From an uncultured bacterium (GTDB lineage: Bacteria > Bacteroidota > Bacteroidia > Bacteroidales > Bacteroidaceae): a stretch of DNA of 64,000 bases. The stretch covers positions 29,254 to 93,253 of the forward strand of contig CAJMNM010000008.1 in the NCBI GenBank assembly GCA_905214795.1. The letters run 5' to 3'. This document shows positions 34,961-44,100 of the stretch, piece by piece. Under the pieces are notes generated by a model. That model was not told the origin of the DNA. It was given only the letters and a program-made list of their open reading frames with translations, and searched no databases. A program made the translations under genes and the position numbers. Position 1 is the first letter of the stretch, and each line of letters starts with the position of its first letter.

Positions 34961-35562
34961 ATGCGTGAGATTTATGAAATAGAGCTCTCTACATCGGCAA
35001 TCCCCATCATTACAAAAAAAGTAAATCATGTTGTCAAGGAATGGTAGAACTACCCATTGGATTCTGTTTCTCTTATAATCTGTATGGAGGGCATCGTTTT
35101 CAATGTACAGGATAACGGAAAGATCATAAACAAGATATTTTTCTTTATGCTTGACTGAAACAAAACGGTTTGAAGGAGGTTCCTGGCGTGTGGGTAGGAA
35201 AATCCGAAGGTCTTTCTTTCTGGATGGGGGCTGGCATGTGGAGTACAGAATATATAATTACCTGTACCGACAATCTAAATGGATTTATGGATACCATTCG
35301 TAACGTATTCCCTCAATCATCCATCCACTCAAATCTGTGTGGTACATCAGATCAGAAAGCCTGTAAATATTTTGTTTATAAGGATAAGAAAATCAGAAAG
35401 TGCATAAAATCAAAGCTTTCATTCCCTTCGGATGATGCGGTGAAGAAAACTGTATATCTTTCACTTCTGGAAATAGAGAAGTAATGGACACAGCCAATTT
35501 ATAACTGGGGCTTGATTATGAATCAATTTATGCTTATTTCTGAAAACAGAATCCAGATATAA
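34961..35562 (+). pseudogene. Degenerate IS256-family (mutator-type) transposase
   Basis: Remnant of a DDE transposase. The first part reads MREIYEIELSTSAIPIITKK and then NHVVKEW, hits an in-frame TAG, continues NYPLDSVSLIICMEGIVFNV, then runs into stops. A +1 frame shift near 35170 restores KEVPGVWVGKSEGLSFWMG, TDNLNGFMDTIRNVFPQ and YKDKKIRKC. Compared with intact family members, about 75 residues are missing after YKDKK, the first catalytic Asp is replaced (CMEG instead of a DA motif), and another TAA precedes the C-terminal WTQPIYNWGLIMNQFMLI. At least three inactivating changes, so it cannot be active. Confidence 0.88.
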
Positions 35563-35599
35563 GAACAAACTTACAGCTGAATCCTGTTTTCTGTTTCCA

Positions 35600-35624
35600 T
35601 TTACACAAAATTTTGGACAGTGTC
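35600..35624 (+). repeat. Right terminal inverted repeat of the dead IS256-type element
   Basis: TTTACACAAAATTTTGGACA then GTGTC, about 40 bases after the transposase remnant, resembles the right end of Bacteroidetes IS256-family elements. The matching left end was not found, so the element is truncated. Confidence 0.6.
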
Positions 35625-35662
35625 TTGTTTCTTTATATAATAAGAGTAATTAACGCTTTTCT

Positions 35663-37027
35663 TTACTGCATCAGTTTTCCAATGTATTCCATTGTCTGGT
35701 CAGTTATGATACACGGCTTGTTTCCATTATCCTTGACACTTATTATATTACTTATTTTTATGATCTTTGTTTTTGCATCGTATGATAGCAAAGCTTGGTA
35801 TGCAGAATTTAGATCATATATATCGTCTGCATATGGACCGTAAGGCTTAAATTTTATAATAGCTCTATTGCCATCCTGTCTAACATAATATATATAATAT
35901 GCTCCGATTGTCATAGGTAGACCACCTTCGAGTTTTACTTTATACTGCATTGTACCAAACATATTTTCTGCAAAATTGTCTTTTATTGAATGTTTGTTAA
36001 AGTCAAGATCCATGTATAAATATTCTGCACTACCGTCTACATTATTTTTAATGTTGCACCATGAGCCGACAAAATTAGGAGAGAACCATCTCGAAAAATA
36101 GTTCGGGCACTCATCGTATATGTAAGTTCTTGTAGTAACTTTCCCGTTATTATCTATTCTTTTTATCCAGTTTCCTTTGTTATCATAGACATACTGATAT
36201 CTTTTTTCACCGAACAATTCCTTAGAATATGTCACATTCCCATAATTGTCATATTCATATAAATATTGTTCAGTGCCAGAAATGGCTTTAACAACTTGGT
36301 TCTTTTGGTTGAACGTATATGTTGTTTCCATTCCATATTCTGGTACTGTCATATAATGTCGTCCAAGCTCATCGTAATAATAAACGTCACCTCTTGATTG
36401 TGCACTGTTTTTTACAGTTGCGGTTTGTGGAACATCATTATTGTAATAAGTATAAGTGATATTTTCGTCGTTAGTTCCTGTCTCTTTGAAAAGGCGTCCT
36501 TTGCTGTCATATTGGAAAACACCAAAATTGGAAAAGTTTCGCCACCTTCTGATAACCTTTGTGAGTACACCATTTTTGTTATATACATATATGTATCTTG
36601 TTATATCACTTTCTGGCAATTCATTTACGGCGCTTTCGTCAGGTAGGTACGACAATTCTCCGCCGTTTTCAATATGTCTTCCTATATAATGACCTTTTTC
36701 ATTGAAGAAAGATATATCATACATTTTCTCTATACCTCTTTCGTCTTCTCCCAACATAGCCGTTATATTTCCTGCATCATTGAACTGGTAGTAGACAATA
36801 GGTATATCAAGAAAATTGCCATTCTTTTCCGTCATGAATTTTACATTGCCTTTGAGATTCATTCTTTGTGCGTCACTTTTCCTGCTGTATTGACTGGATA
36901 TTGGATATTCGCCGAACGAGCGTCTTTTATCAATAGGCATAGGGTTATTGTCGTACTGTCCTAAAACCTGTATAATGCACAATGTGTTCAAACATACAAA
37001 TAGTGCAAATCTATTGCTAAACATCAT
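35663..37027 (-). CDS. Secreted YD/RHS-repeat-like protein
   Basis: 454-aa exported protein. It has a signal peptide (1 to about 23, ending QVLGQ) and then a middle part (about 130-320) of repeats similar to YD/RHS units, for example YQYVYDNKGNWIKRIDNNGK, YLYEYDNYGNVTY and VYYYDELGRHYM. The C-terminal part (about 325-454) has no recognised domain and lacks a toxin-like core. RHS repeats form a beta-sheet shell; the size is far below that of polymorphic toxins (over 1000 aa), so a small surface or scaffold role is more likely. It lies in the AT-rich accessory region and its codon use is more AT-rich than that of the housekeeping neighbours. Confidence 0.8.
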   Translation of the reverse strand: MMFSNRFALFVCLNTLCIIQVLGQYDNNPMPIDKRRSFGEYPISSQYSRKSDAQRMNLKGNVKFMTEKNGNFLDIPIVYYQFNDAGNITAMLGEDERGIEKMYDISFFNEKGHYIGRHIENGGELSYLPDESAVNELPESDITRYIYVYNKNGVLTKVIRRWRNFSNFGVFQYDSKGRLFKETGTNDENITYTYYNNDVPQTATVKNSAQSRGDVYYYDELGRHYMTVPEYGMETTYTFNQKNQVVKAISGTEQYLYEYDNYGNVTYSKELFGEKRYQYVYDNKGNWIKRIDNNGKVTTRTYIYDECPNYFSRWFSPNFVGSWCNIKNNVDGSAEYLYMDLDFNKHSIKDNFAENMFGTMQYKVKLEGGLPMTIGAYYIYYVRQDGNRAIIKFKPYGPYADDIYDLNSAYQALLSYDAKTKIIKISNIISVKDNGNKPCIITDQTMEYIGKLMQ

Positions 37028-37246
37028 AATTAAAATTTAAGTATTGTAAATAATTTGATTATAATAATATGTTCTTTTTGTTGATAACTTATCATATATA
37101 AAAAAGGATGAATTTTTTTTGCTACATCATTTGATTATAAACTTTAAAGGAAAACAAACTAGTCATCTGTTCTGTAGTAATGTCGCAGTTTCATAAGCTG
37201 TTTACTTTTTTAAAGCATATTTAAAATCCCGTTCGGATATATTAAT

Positions 37247-37501
37247 TACTTTTGTACATTCTTTGAGGTAATGAGTTGTTTCATAATAACTTCTAGCTGA
37301 ATTCCAAAGAACAACATGACCGTAAATATAAATAATCTATTTAAGTTTAGTACTATTGCTTTTATTTTTTTAAGTTGTCATAGTTCTATTGTTTATTTTG
37401 TACTTATAATAAATAACATAAATCAAACAATAAAATCAACTATTTATTTTATTGTAACATATAAGTTTGGGGAATTTGAAAGGATAATATTAAATTCATA
37501 A
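37247..37501 (+). CDS. Doubtful 61-aa lipoprotein-like reading frame with a -7 box
   Basis: A frame from ATG at 37316 to a stop at 37499-37501 encodes MTVNINNLFKFSTIAFIFLS, then a Cys that would fit a lipobox (FLSC), and an Ile/Asn-rich rest. A TAnnTTTG box (TACTTTTG, 37247-37254) lies 62 bases upstream; the feature start marks that box. Low GC makes chance frames common here, and no family is recognised. Confidence 0.22.
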
Positions 37502-38034
37502 TATACGCAAAAGTAAGAAAAAAATATGATTTTAGAAAAATTTCTAAATGGTTATATAACGTGAATCCTAAATAAAATCAGTTACGCGTAAGTTGCCAAT
37601 CATTGATGTAGATTAGTAAATTATTATTTTTTATATTGTTTGGAGCTTATGTTGATTTGTATTAATGTGTTTGGCGTGAGAATAGGGCTGAACGAACAGC
37701 TACAAGATGAAAAGTAAATAATTTGTATTTGTCTGAATAATTGCGTTTTGAAACTGTAGAGTGAAAGGAACTGTATATTCAATATTCGTCCAAAGAGTTT
37801 GTCTTATGACAGTGTGGCTTTCAAATTGGCATGGTTGATTGGAGAGGCTCTCAACCGTCGAGTTAGTGGAATGCAATAGAATGATTTGAGTGATGATTCA
37901 TCACAGTATTATCATATCAAACTTGATGTTCATTCTATGTATGTTTTGATGCATAAGTTATAGTATAGGATATGATGAAAAGAATGTCTCTTAATTTCTT
38001 ATTGGCAAATGTATTTCGTTTTCGCAACATTTAC
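37502..38034. other. AT-rich intergenic stretch with a possible decayed gene
   Basis: No intact gene. From about 37763 to 37963 a frame reads IRPKSLSYDSVAFKLAWLIG and, after EALNRRVSGMQ, a TAG, then continues NDLSDDSSQYYHIKLDVHSM to a second stop. This coding-like text interrupted by a stop may be a remnant of a lost gene; the family is not recognised. Confidence 0.35.
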
Positions 38035-38042
38035 TAACTTTG
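38035..38042 (+). promoter_or_regulatory. -7 element of the M64 peptidase gene
   Basis: TAACTTTG matches TAnnTTTG. It lies inside the longer open frame that starts at 38040 and so supports the downstream start codon at 38151. Confidence 0.5.
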
Positions 38043-38150
38043 TTATTTGGTGTTGTGATATCTGGCTTTGTTGTGATTTACCAATTATCCTCTAGAGCAT
38101 ATCAGGTGTTACGCGAAATATTTATGGATGAAAATAACAGAAAAATAAAT

Positions 38151-39437
38151 ATGAAAAAGAAATTTGTGTTGTTGGCTGTACTAACGAGTGGCTTGTCTGC
38201 TTTTGGTCAGTCATTTGACAAGTATTTTGAGAATGCGACTTTACGGCTTGATTATATCTTTGCTGGTACAGACAAGACGCAGGAGATTTATGTAGATGAA
38301 TTGGTCGCTTTTCCGGAATGGGCTGGTCGCAGACATCATTTGAAGGAACTGCCGTTGCAGGGTAACGGACAGATTACGGTGTGTGATGAGGCTACGGGGG
38401 ATACGATTTACAGACATTCATTTTCATCGTTGTTCCAGGAGTGGCAGGCCACGGAGGAGGCTTCGAGAGCGAAAAAGTCTTTTGAGAACAGTTTTCTTAT
38501 GCCTTATCCCAAGCAACCGGTGACGGTTAATGTGACATTGAATGATTTGCGCAATAAACCTTGTGCGACTTTGACGCACAGGGTGGATCCAAAAGATGTT
38601 TTGATTAGACAAATAGGTAGTGATTCTCAGGTACCTTACCGTTATCTTTTACGTTCAGGTAGTCCGGCTGATTGTATAGACGTGGCTTTTGTGGCAGAAG
38701 GGTATACAAAAGATGAAGCTGAACAGTTTTATGCGGATTGTAAGACAGCCATGGAGGCAATTCTGGCTCATGAACCGTTTACATCATTGAAGTCTCGTTT
38801 TAATTTTGTGGCAGTGGCTGCCCCTTCAGAAGACAGTGGTGTGAGTATACCGTCGGAAGGTGTATGGAAACGTACGGCTGTGGACTCTCATTTTGATACG
38901 TTTTACACGCCGCGTTATCTGACTACACTACATCTTAAACAGCTTCATAATCTGCTGACAGGCATTCCTTATGAGCATATCGTTATATTGGCCAATACAG
39001 AACAGTATGGCGGTGGGGGAATTTATAATTCCTATACTTTGACTACTGCGCATCATCCGGCTTTTCGTCCGGTTGTTGTTCATGAATTCGGACATAGTTT
39101 CGGGGGATTGGGTGATGAATATTATTACGATGATGAATATGCGGCAATGTATTCAAAAGATGTCGAACCCTGGGAACAGAATATTACTACATTGAAGGAT
39201 TTCGACAGCAAATGGAAGGATATGTTACCACAAGGGACACCTGTACCCACACCGGCAAGTGGCAAGAAGGAAGATTTATATACTAAAGTCGGCGTGTATG
39301 AAGGCGCCGGTTATCAGTCTAAAGGTGTATATCGTGGCTGTCAGGAATGTAGAATGAAAATTAATGAGGCACCGGTGTTCTGTCCGGTTTGCCGTCGGGC
39401 TTTGGAGCGCCTCATTCGTTTCTATACAGAACTTTAA
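38151..39437 (+). CDS. Secreted M64-family zinc metallopeptidase
   Basis: Exported metallopeptidase of family M64 (IgA peptidase-like). It has a signal peptide (MKKKFVLLAVLTSGLSAFG), an N-terminal beta domain (about 20-170) and a catalytic domain with the zinc motif H311-E-F-G-H315 followed by SFGGLGDE (the third ligand is probably D322). The C-terminus has a cysteine cluster (CQEC, then CPVCRR) typical of the family. 428 aa from the chosen start; the longer frame would add 37 non-signal residues. Its substrate in this organism is unknown. It ends in a 4-base overlap with the convergent guanine deaminase gene. Confidence 0.92.
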   Translation: MKKKFVLLAVLTSGLSAFGQSFDKYFENATLRLDYIFAGTDKTQEIYVDELVAFPEWAGRRHHLKELPLQGNGQITVCDEATGDTIYRHSFSSLFQEWQATEEASRAKKSFENSFLMPYPKQPVTVNVTLNDLRNKPCATLTHRVDPKDVLIRQIGSDSQVPYRYLLRSGSPADCIDVAFVAEGYTKDEAEQFYADCKTAMEAILAHEPFTSLKSRFNFVAVAAPSEDSGVSIPSEGVWKRTAVDSHFDTFYTPRYLTTLHLKQLHNLLTGIPYEHIVILANTEQYGGGGIYNSYTLTTAHHPAFRPVVVHEFGHSFGGLGDEYYYDDEYAAMYSKDVEPWEQNITTLKDFDSKWKDMLPQGTPVPTPASGKKEDLYTKVGVYEGAGYQSKGVYRGCQECRMKINEAPVFCPVCRRALERLIRFYTEL

Positions 39438-39901
39438 TATTCTGTTTTGTCGGAAGTGTTAGCCCATAGCTTGAAAGCCTCAATGGCTTCATCGTGGAGA
39501 AGCACTTCCGATTTCTTTTGTCGTTTTTCAGGTTTGAGTGCCATTTCATTGTAAATAAAAGAATCGTCAAACCCTATATTGGCAGCGTCGTGTTTATTAT
39601 TACCATAATATATTTTGTTCAGATGTGCCCAATATATAGCGCCAAGACACATCGGGCAAGGCTCGCATGATGTGTAAATCTCACATCCACTGAGATCGAA
39701 CGTATGTAGCTTTTCGCAGGCTGCACGTATGGCACTGATTTCAGCATGTGCGGTAGGATCGTTGTTGGCTGTAACACGGTTTACGCCATGAGCGATAATT
39801 TTACCATCTTTGACAATGACTGCTCCAAAGGGGCCGCCACCGTTCTTAACATTTTCTATGGAGAGCGCAATGGCCTTGCGCATGATGTCTGTTTTTTCCA
39901 T
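39434..39901 (-). CDS. Guanine deaminase (CDA fold)
   Basis: Zinc-dependent deaminase of the cytidine deaminase-like fold. The zinc site is H52-A-E54 and P81-C82-P-M-C85. The sequence EIYTSCEPCPMCLGAIYWA and the later GFDDSFIYNEM closely recall B. subtilis GuaD, so guanine deaminase (guanine to xanthine) is preferred over the tRNA adenosine deaminase TadA. 155 aa, the same as GuaD. It is followed on the same strand by nothing and preceded by the aminotransferase gene (35 bases), so co-transcription with it is possible. Confidence 0.88.
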   Translation of the reverse strand: MEKTDIMRKAIALSIENVKNGGGPFGAVIVKDGKIIAHGVNRVTANNDPTAHAEISAIRAACEKLHTFDLSGCEIYTSCEPCPMCLGAIYWAHLNKIYYGNNKHDAANIGFDDSFIYNEMALKPEKRQKKSEVLLHDEAIEAFKLWANTSDKTEY

Positions 39902-39935
39902 ATGGTTTGTTTTTTTAAATGGATGATATCATTTC

Positions 39936-41087
39936 TTAAATTCCGTGACGTTGGCAGGTATTTAAAAATTTTTCCAATCTGTCAAGTCCTTCTTTGATGT
40001 TTTCTAATGAATTTGCGTAGGAGAAGCGCAGACAGCCTTCACCTGCCGACCCGAAATCAATACCCGGTGTGACACCAACGTGGGCTTTTTCAAGAATATC
40101 GAAGGCAAAATGATAGGAATCATTAGTATATGTTGATGCGTCAACAAAAATATAGAAAGCTCCTTGTGGTGTGGCTATAGGTTTCAGGCCCATTTGTGGC
40201 AGACGTTGCAGCATGTATTTACGTCGCTCGTCATACGTGATGCGCATGCGTTCTACGTCTTTTTCACCAAATCGCAAAGCTGCAATACCGGCTTTCTGGG
40301 CTATACTTGGCGCACAGATAGAGAAATTCTGGGCCATAATCTGAAGAGTCCGGGTATAGGATTCTGGTGCGATGATATATCCCAATCGTGAGCCTGTCAT
40401 GGCGTAACGTTTGGAGAAGCCGTTAAGTACAAATGCGTTGTCACTGAATTCAAGCATGGTATGTGCCTTACCTTCGTATATCAGTCCGTGATAGATTTCA
40501 TCACATATGACAGGAACCGGGAGTGTCGCAAGTTCTTTCAGTGTCTCTTCAGTGAGTACGGCTCCTGTCGGATTCATGGGAGAGTTGATGAAAATCGCCG
40601 CTGTTGAGGGGGTGATAAGCTTTTTTATTTCATCGATATGTAATGTAAAACCGTCTTCTTTATGTAGTGTGATATAAACAGGACGTGCGTGTGCGGCTTT
40701 GACAAAATTAGAATAGCATGCGTAACACGGATTTGTCAGTATAACCTCAGAGTTATTGTCGCAAAGAAGCAACATAAGCAAGAGTAGGGCAGGAGATGTT
40801 CCGCTTGTAACAATAATGCGGTCGGTATGGATATCTACACCGTATTCTTTTTTATAGAATGTTGCAATTTCCTTACGCAGTTCAGGGTCTCCCATTGAAT
40901 GTGTGTAATGGGTGAGTCCGTTACGGTATGCTTCTTCTGCCGCTATACGTGCACAAGCAGGTATGTCAAAATCAGGTTCGCCAACTTCCAGATGGATAAT
41001 GTCGATACCTTGTGACTGCAATTCATTTGCTCTTTCTAAAACGTCCATTACCAGAAAGGGCGTCAGTTCTTTGATGTCTTGATTCAT
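39936..41087 (-). CDS. Class I/II PLP-dependent aminotransferase
   Basis: Fold-type I aminotransferase (aspartate aminotransferase superfamily). It has the N-terminal LEVGEPDFDIP, the SMGDPELRKEIATFY segment, TSGTSPALL (phosphate-cup region), INSPMNPTGAVL, VICDEIYHGLIYEG (Asp that holds the pyridine N) and the PLP lysine in GFSKRYAMTGSRLGY. The conserved substrate Arg is near LRFSYANS. 383 aa. Substrate could be aspartate, alanine or an aromatic amino acid; not resolved. Confidence 0.92.
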   Translation of the reverse strand: MNQDIKELTPFLVMDVLERANELQSQGIDIIHLEVGEPDFDIPACARIAAEEAYRNGLTHYTHSMGDPELRKEIATFYKKEYGVDIHTDRIIVTSGTSPALLLLMLLLCDNNSEVILTNPCYACYSNFVKAAHARPVYITLHKEDGFTLHIDEIKKLITPSTAAIFINSPMNPTGAVLTEETLKELATLPVPVICDEIYHGLIYEGKAHTMLEFSDNAFVLNGFSKRYAMTGSRLGYIIAPESYTRTLQIMAQNFSICAPSIAQKAGIAALRFGEKDVERMRITYDERRKYMLQRLPQMGLKPIATPQGAFYIFVDASTYTNDSYHFAFDILEKAHVGVTPGIDFGSAGEGCLRFSYANSLENIKEGLDRLEKFLNTCQRHGI

Positions 41088-41135
41088 TTTAGTATAGTGT
41101 ACTTTAAGGTCGGAATATACAGATAATCATTTCCT

Positions 41136-44100
41136 TTATTTGGATGTTTTTTTCTTTTCCAACCAGGCTTGTCTTTTCTTTTTGGGGATAAAATATTTAA
41201 AGATGTCGCGCCAGCCTTCGAAATCTTTTTTAATGGCTACACCGATACCTTGCGTAGTTAATGAAGATTTGGTGAAATAACGGTCGTTGGTCTTACTGTA
41301 TGCTTTCAGACTGACATTTCCGTTTTTGGTCAGTAACCATTGTATGTCGAAGTCACCGATAAAGTTACTGGTGGTTGTCGTGTTGTCCCGATAACCGAAG
41401 TTACCGTTGATAAGCAGACGGTTGTTGAGCAGGCGGCCAGAGAGTAGTCCTTCTACATCCATGTCGCTCCAGCCTTGTTCGCCGGTACTTAGATTCGTGC
41501 CAATGTTCCAGTTGCTGTTGTTACCGATAATACTGGAAAGCATTTGATTGAGCTGGCCGCTTAGAGTGGAGGACAGCAGAGATTTCATGGCTACAGAAGA
41601 TTGACTTTGTTCTGTATTCTGATAGTCGTATGTATAGAATCGGCCGATACCAAGCAGGTAAATGACTTGCATGTTTTTTTCTTCTTCGGTGCTGATAAGG
41701 CTCTTTACCATTTGTTTTTCGTCTTCGTTGACGGTAGGCAAGTCGAAATCAAATCCGATAGTGGGCGATGTCGCTTTTCCGGTCAGGTTCATGATACAGT
41801 TTACGCGCACGTTGCTTTGGCTGAAAGTAGAGCCTGTGCTCAAATCATTTAAAGACACCGATGGAACTGTATAGATTGCTTGCAGATTTAATGCGGCATT
41901 GGCCGGATTACCGCTGAAAGTAATGGTTCCGCCTGGATTGAAGATAAAATCCTTGCGTATGACATCCTGAAGCGAAAGTTTATAAATACCGTTGTCTACC
42001 GTATAGGTGCCATACATGTTGAATGCGCCTTTGTTATAATAGTTCGCTCGGATGTTGCCATGTCCGTTTACTGCAATATAGTCGCCGGCTTTAGGGTCCA
42101 TAAGGATTTTCATCGTGGCTTCCGGAGTAATATCCAGATTGAAGTTAAGTCGGATATCGGTTTCTGTAGATTCCGGAATTGCAATCTTGTGCGTAGCCGC
42201 TATTGCAGTACTGTCTTCATCTGATTTTTTGTATGTAATAAACTGGTTGCTAGTCAGTGTCGTCGGAGATGAGAGATTGTATGTAAAGACTGTATTTTCC
42301 TCTGGACGGACATCTATATTGATGTTTACAACACCAGACTGCCCGTTAAAAGCCAGACGACCTGTGGCGAATGCCGTTCCGCAGAAAGCTTCATCTCCAA
42401 AATCTTTTTGATCATATCCCAATATATTGTAGGCGTCGATATTGAAGTTGAATTTCATATTCGAGAAGTGGTCATGCTGAAGCTTACCGTTGACAACAGC
42501 GTAATGCTCACCACGGCCAGGATAGCCGTATTGGTCGTAAATAACAGCATCGTTGAAGTAAATGTTACCTGGTCTCAGAATAATGGAATCATTTACAAGA
42601 TGATAAGTTACGTTTGTGGCGTTTACGGTCATTTGAGCGTTGTTGGCCAACATGTTTCCTTCAATGTCGATACCGCCAAACGGACCGAATACCCGAGTCC
42701 ACCCCGAGGCCCGTCCTTGCATGTTTGTAAAGATACCGTCTGTATATCTGTTTAGGAATGCCAGGTCAATATTACGGGTCTGAATCATTAATTCAAGTCC
42801 GGAGCCGGGCTGATGTCCGGGGCGGATGTCGCCCTTAACCTGGGTGTGTCCTTGGTTCGGTTCGTCGTGTATGTCGGCATCAAGAAATATCCGGTTATTG
42901 GCCTGGTCCCATCCACCGTGTATATTCATGTTGCCTAACATTGCATTGTTGAAAGTAAATCCGTTTACGTTCAGATTCGCATCAATAAACGGGCTTTTGG
43001 TTAGGTTTGTGGCATAAACATTTCCTGTTGCAAGCCCACCGAAGTCTACAGTGTGGAAGTTTACGATGTTGAATATATATTCCAGATTAATACCGCGAAG
43101 ATTTGCGATGAGCGAATCATTTCCTTCCGGTGATACAGTACCGTTTAGTATTAAATGTCTGTCACCATGGTCAATCTTGAATTTATATATATCTGTACGT
43201 TGAGAACCTATCTCAATATGTGAGGGATGTATGTTCCATACGGAATCATTCAGGATGACTTGTGTAGGGTTGAAATGAATAGAAGTATTGAGTTTACCCT
43301 CGTCGTTAAGTGTAAAATGTGTATCGGCATCAATGATGCCTTTATATGCGCTATGGTTGTCCCAATACAAACGGGTAATAATGTGATCGTGAGCTGCGCG
43401 TGTGCGTAAATTGAACTCAACAGGAGTAGAACCTATTTTCTTTTTCAGACTTGCACCACAAAACAGTGAATCATCTTGTAAACCGGAATACAAACTGATG
43501 TCTTTAATTTGTTGATTGTTGTATGTGAGTGAAGGTATTGAGGTAAAAAACCTTAGATCGTTTTTCTGGCTGTTAAAATAACCTTCTATTCGTGCCTGTT
43601 GATCGATATGGAGAGGTATTTGCAGTAGCTTTTCTAAGAATTCAACATTATATAAGTCGATATTTAATGAGAGAATGTCGGTATCGTTGAGTTTTGAATC
43701 AGGCTCTTTGATAAAAGTAGGAATGAATCGATGAAGCAATTTCTGCCCGTTATGCATAAGTGTCTTGAATCTGAAATTTCCTTTCAGACTACCATTCATA
43801 AAATCACTGGATATGGTAATTAGCCTGCTTGCTTCATGTTGCTTGCTCTCAAAGTCAATATTTTTAATGGAATAGTATTCGTTTCCTGTATTCATGCTGA
43901 AATCCTGGATTCTCATGTAACCATTCATTTGATCGACATTTTTTCCATTGAAATCAGTATCCAGAGTTAAGCCGAATCGTGCGTTTTCATATTTTTTTGT
44001 AAGGCCTAATATATTCGGTGCAAAGTTGTTCATCTGCGCTTTTAATTCCATGTAGGGTTCAGTAGCTGACAGGTTGAACTTTCCTTTTGCATTCAGTTCG

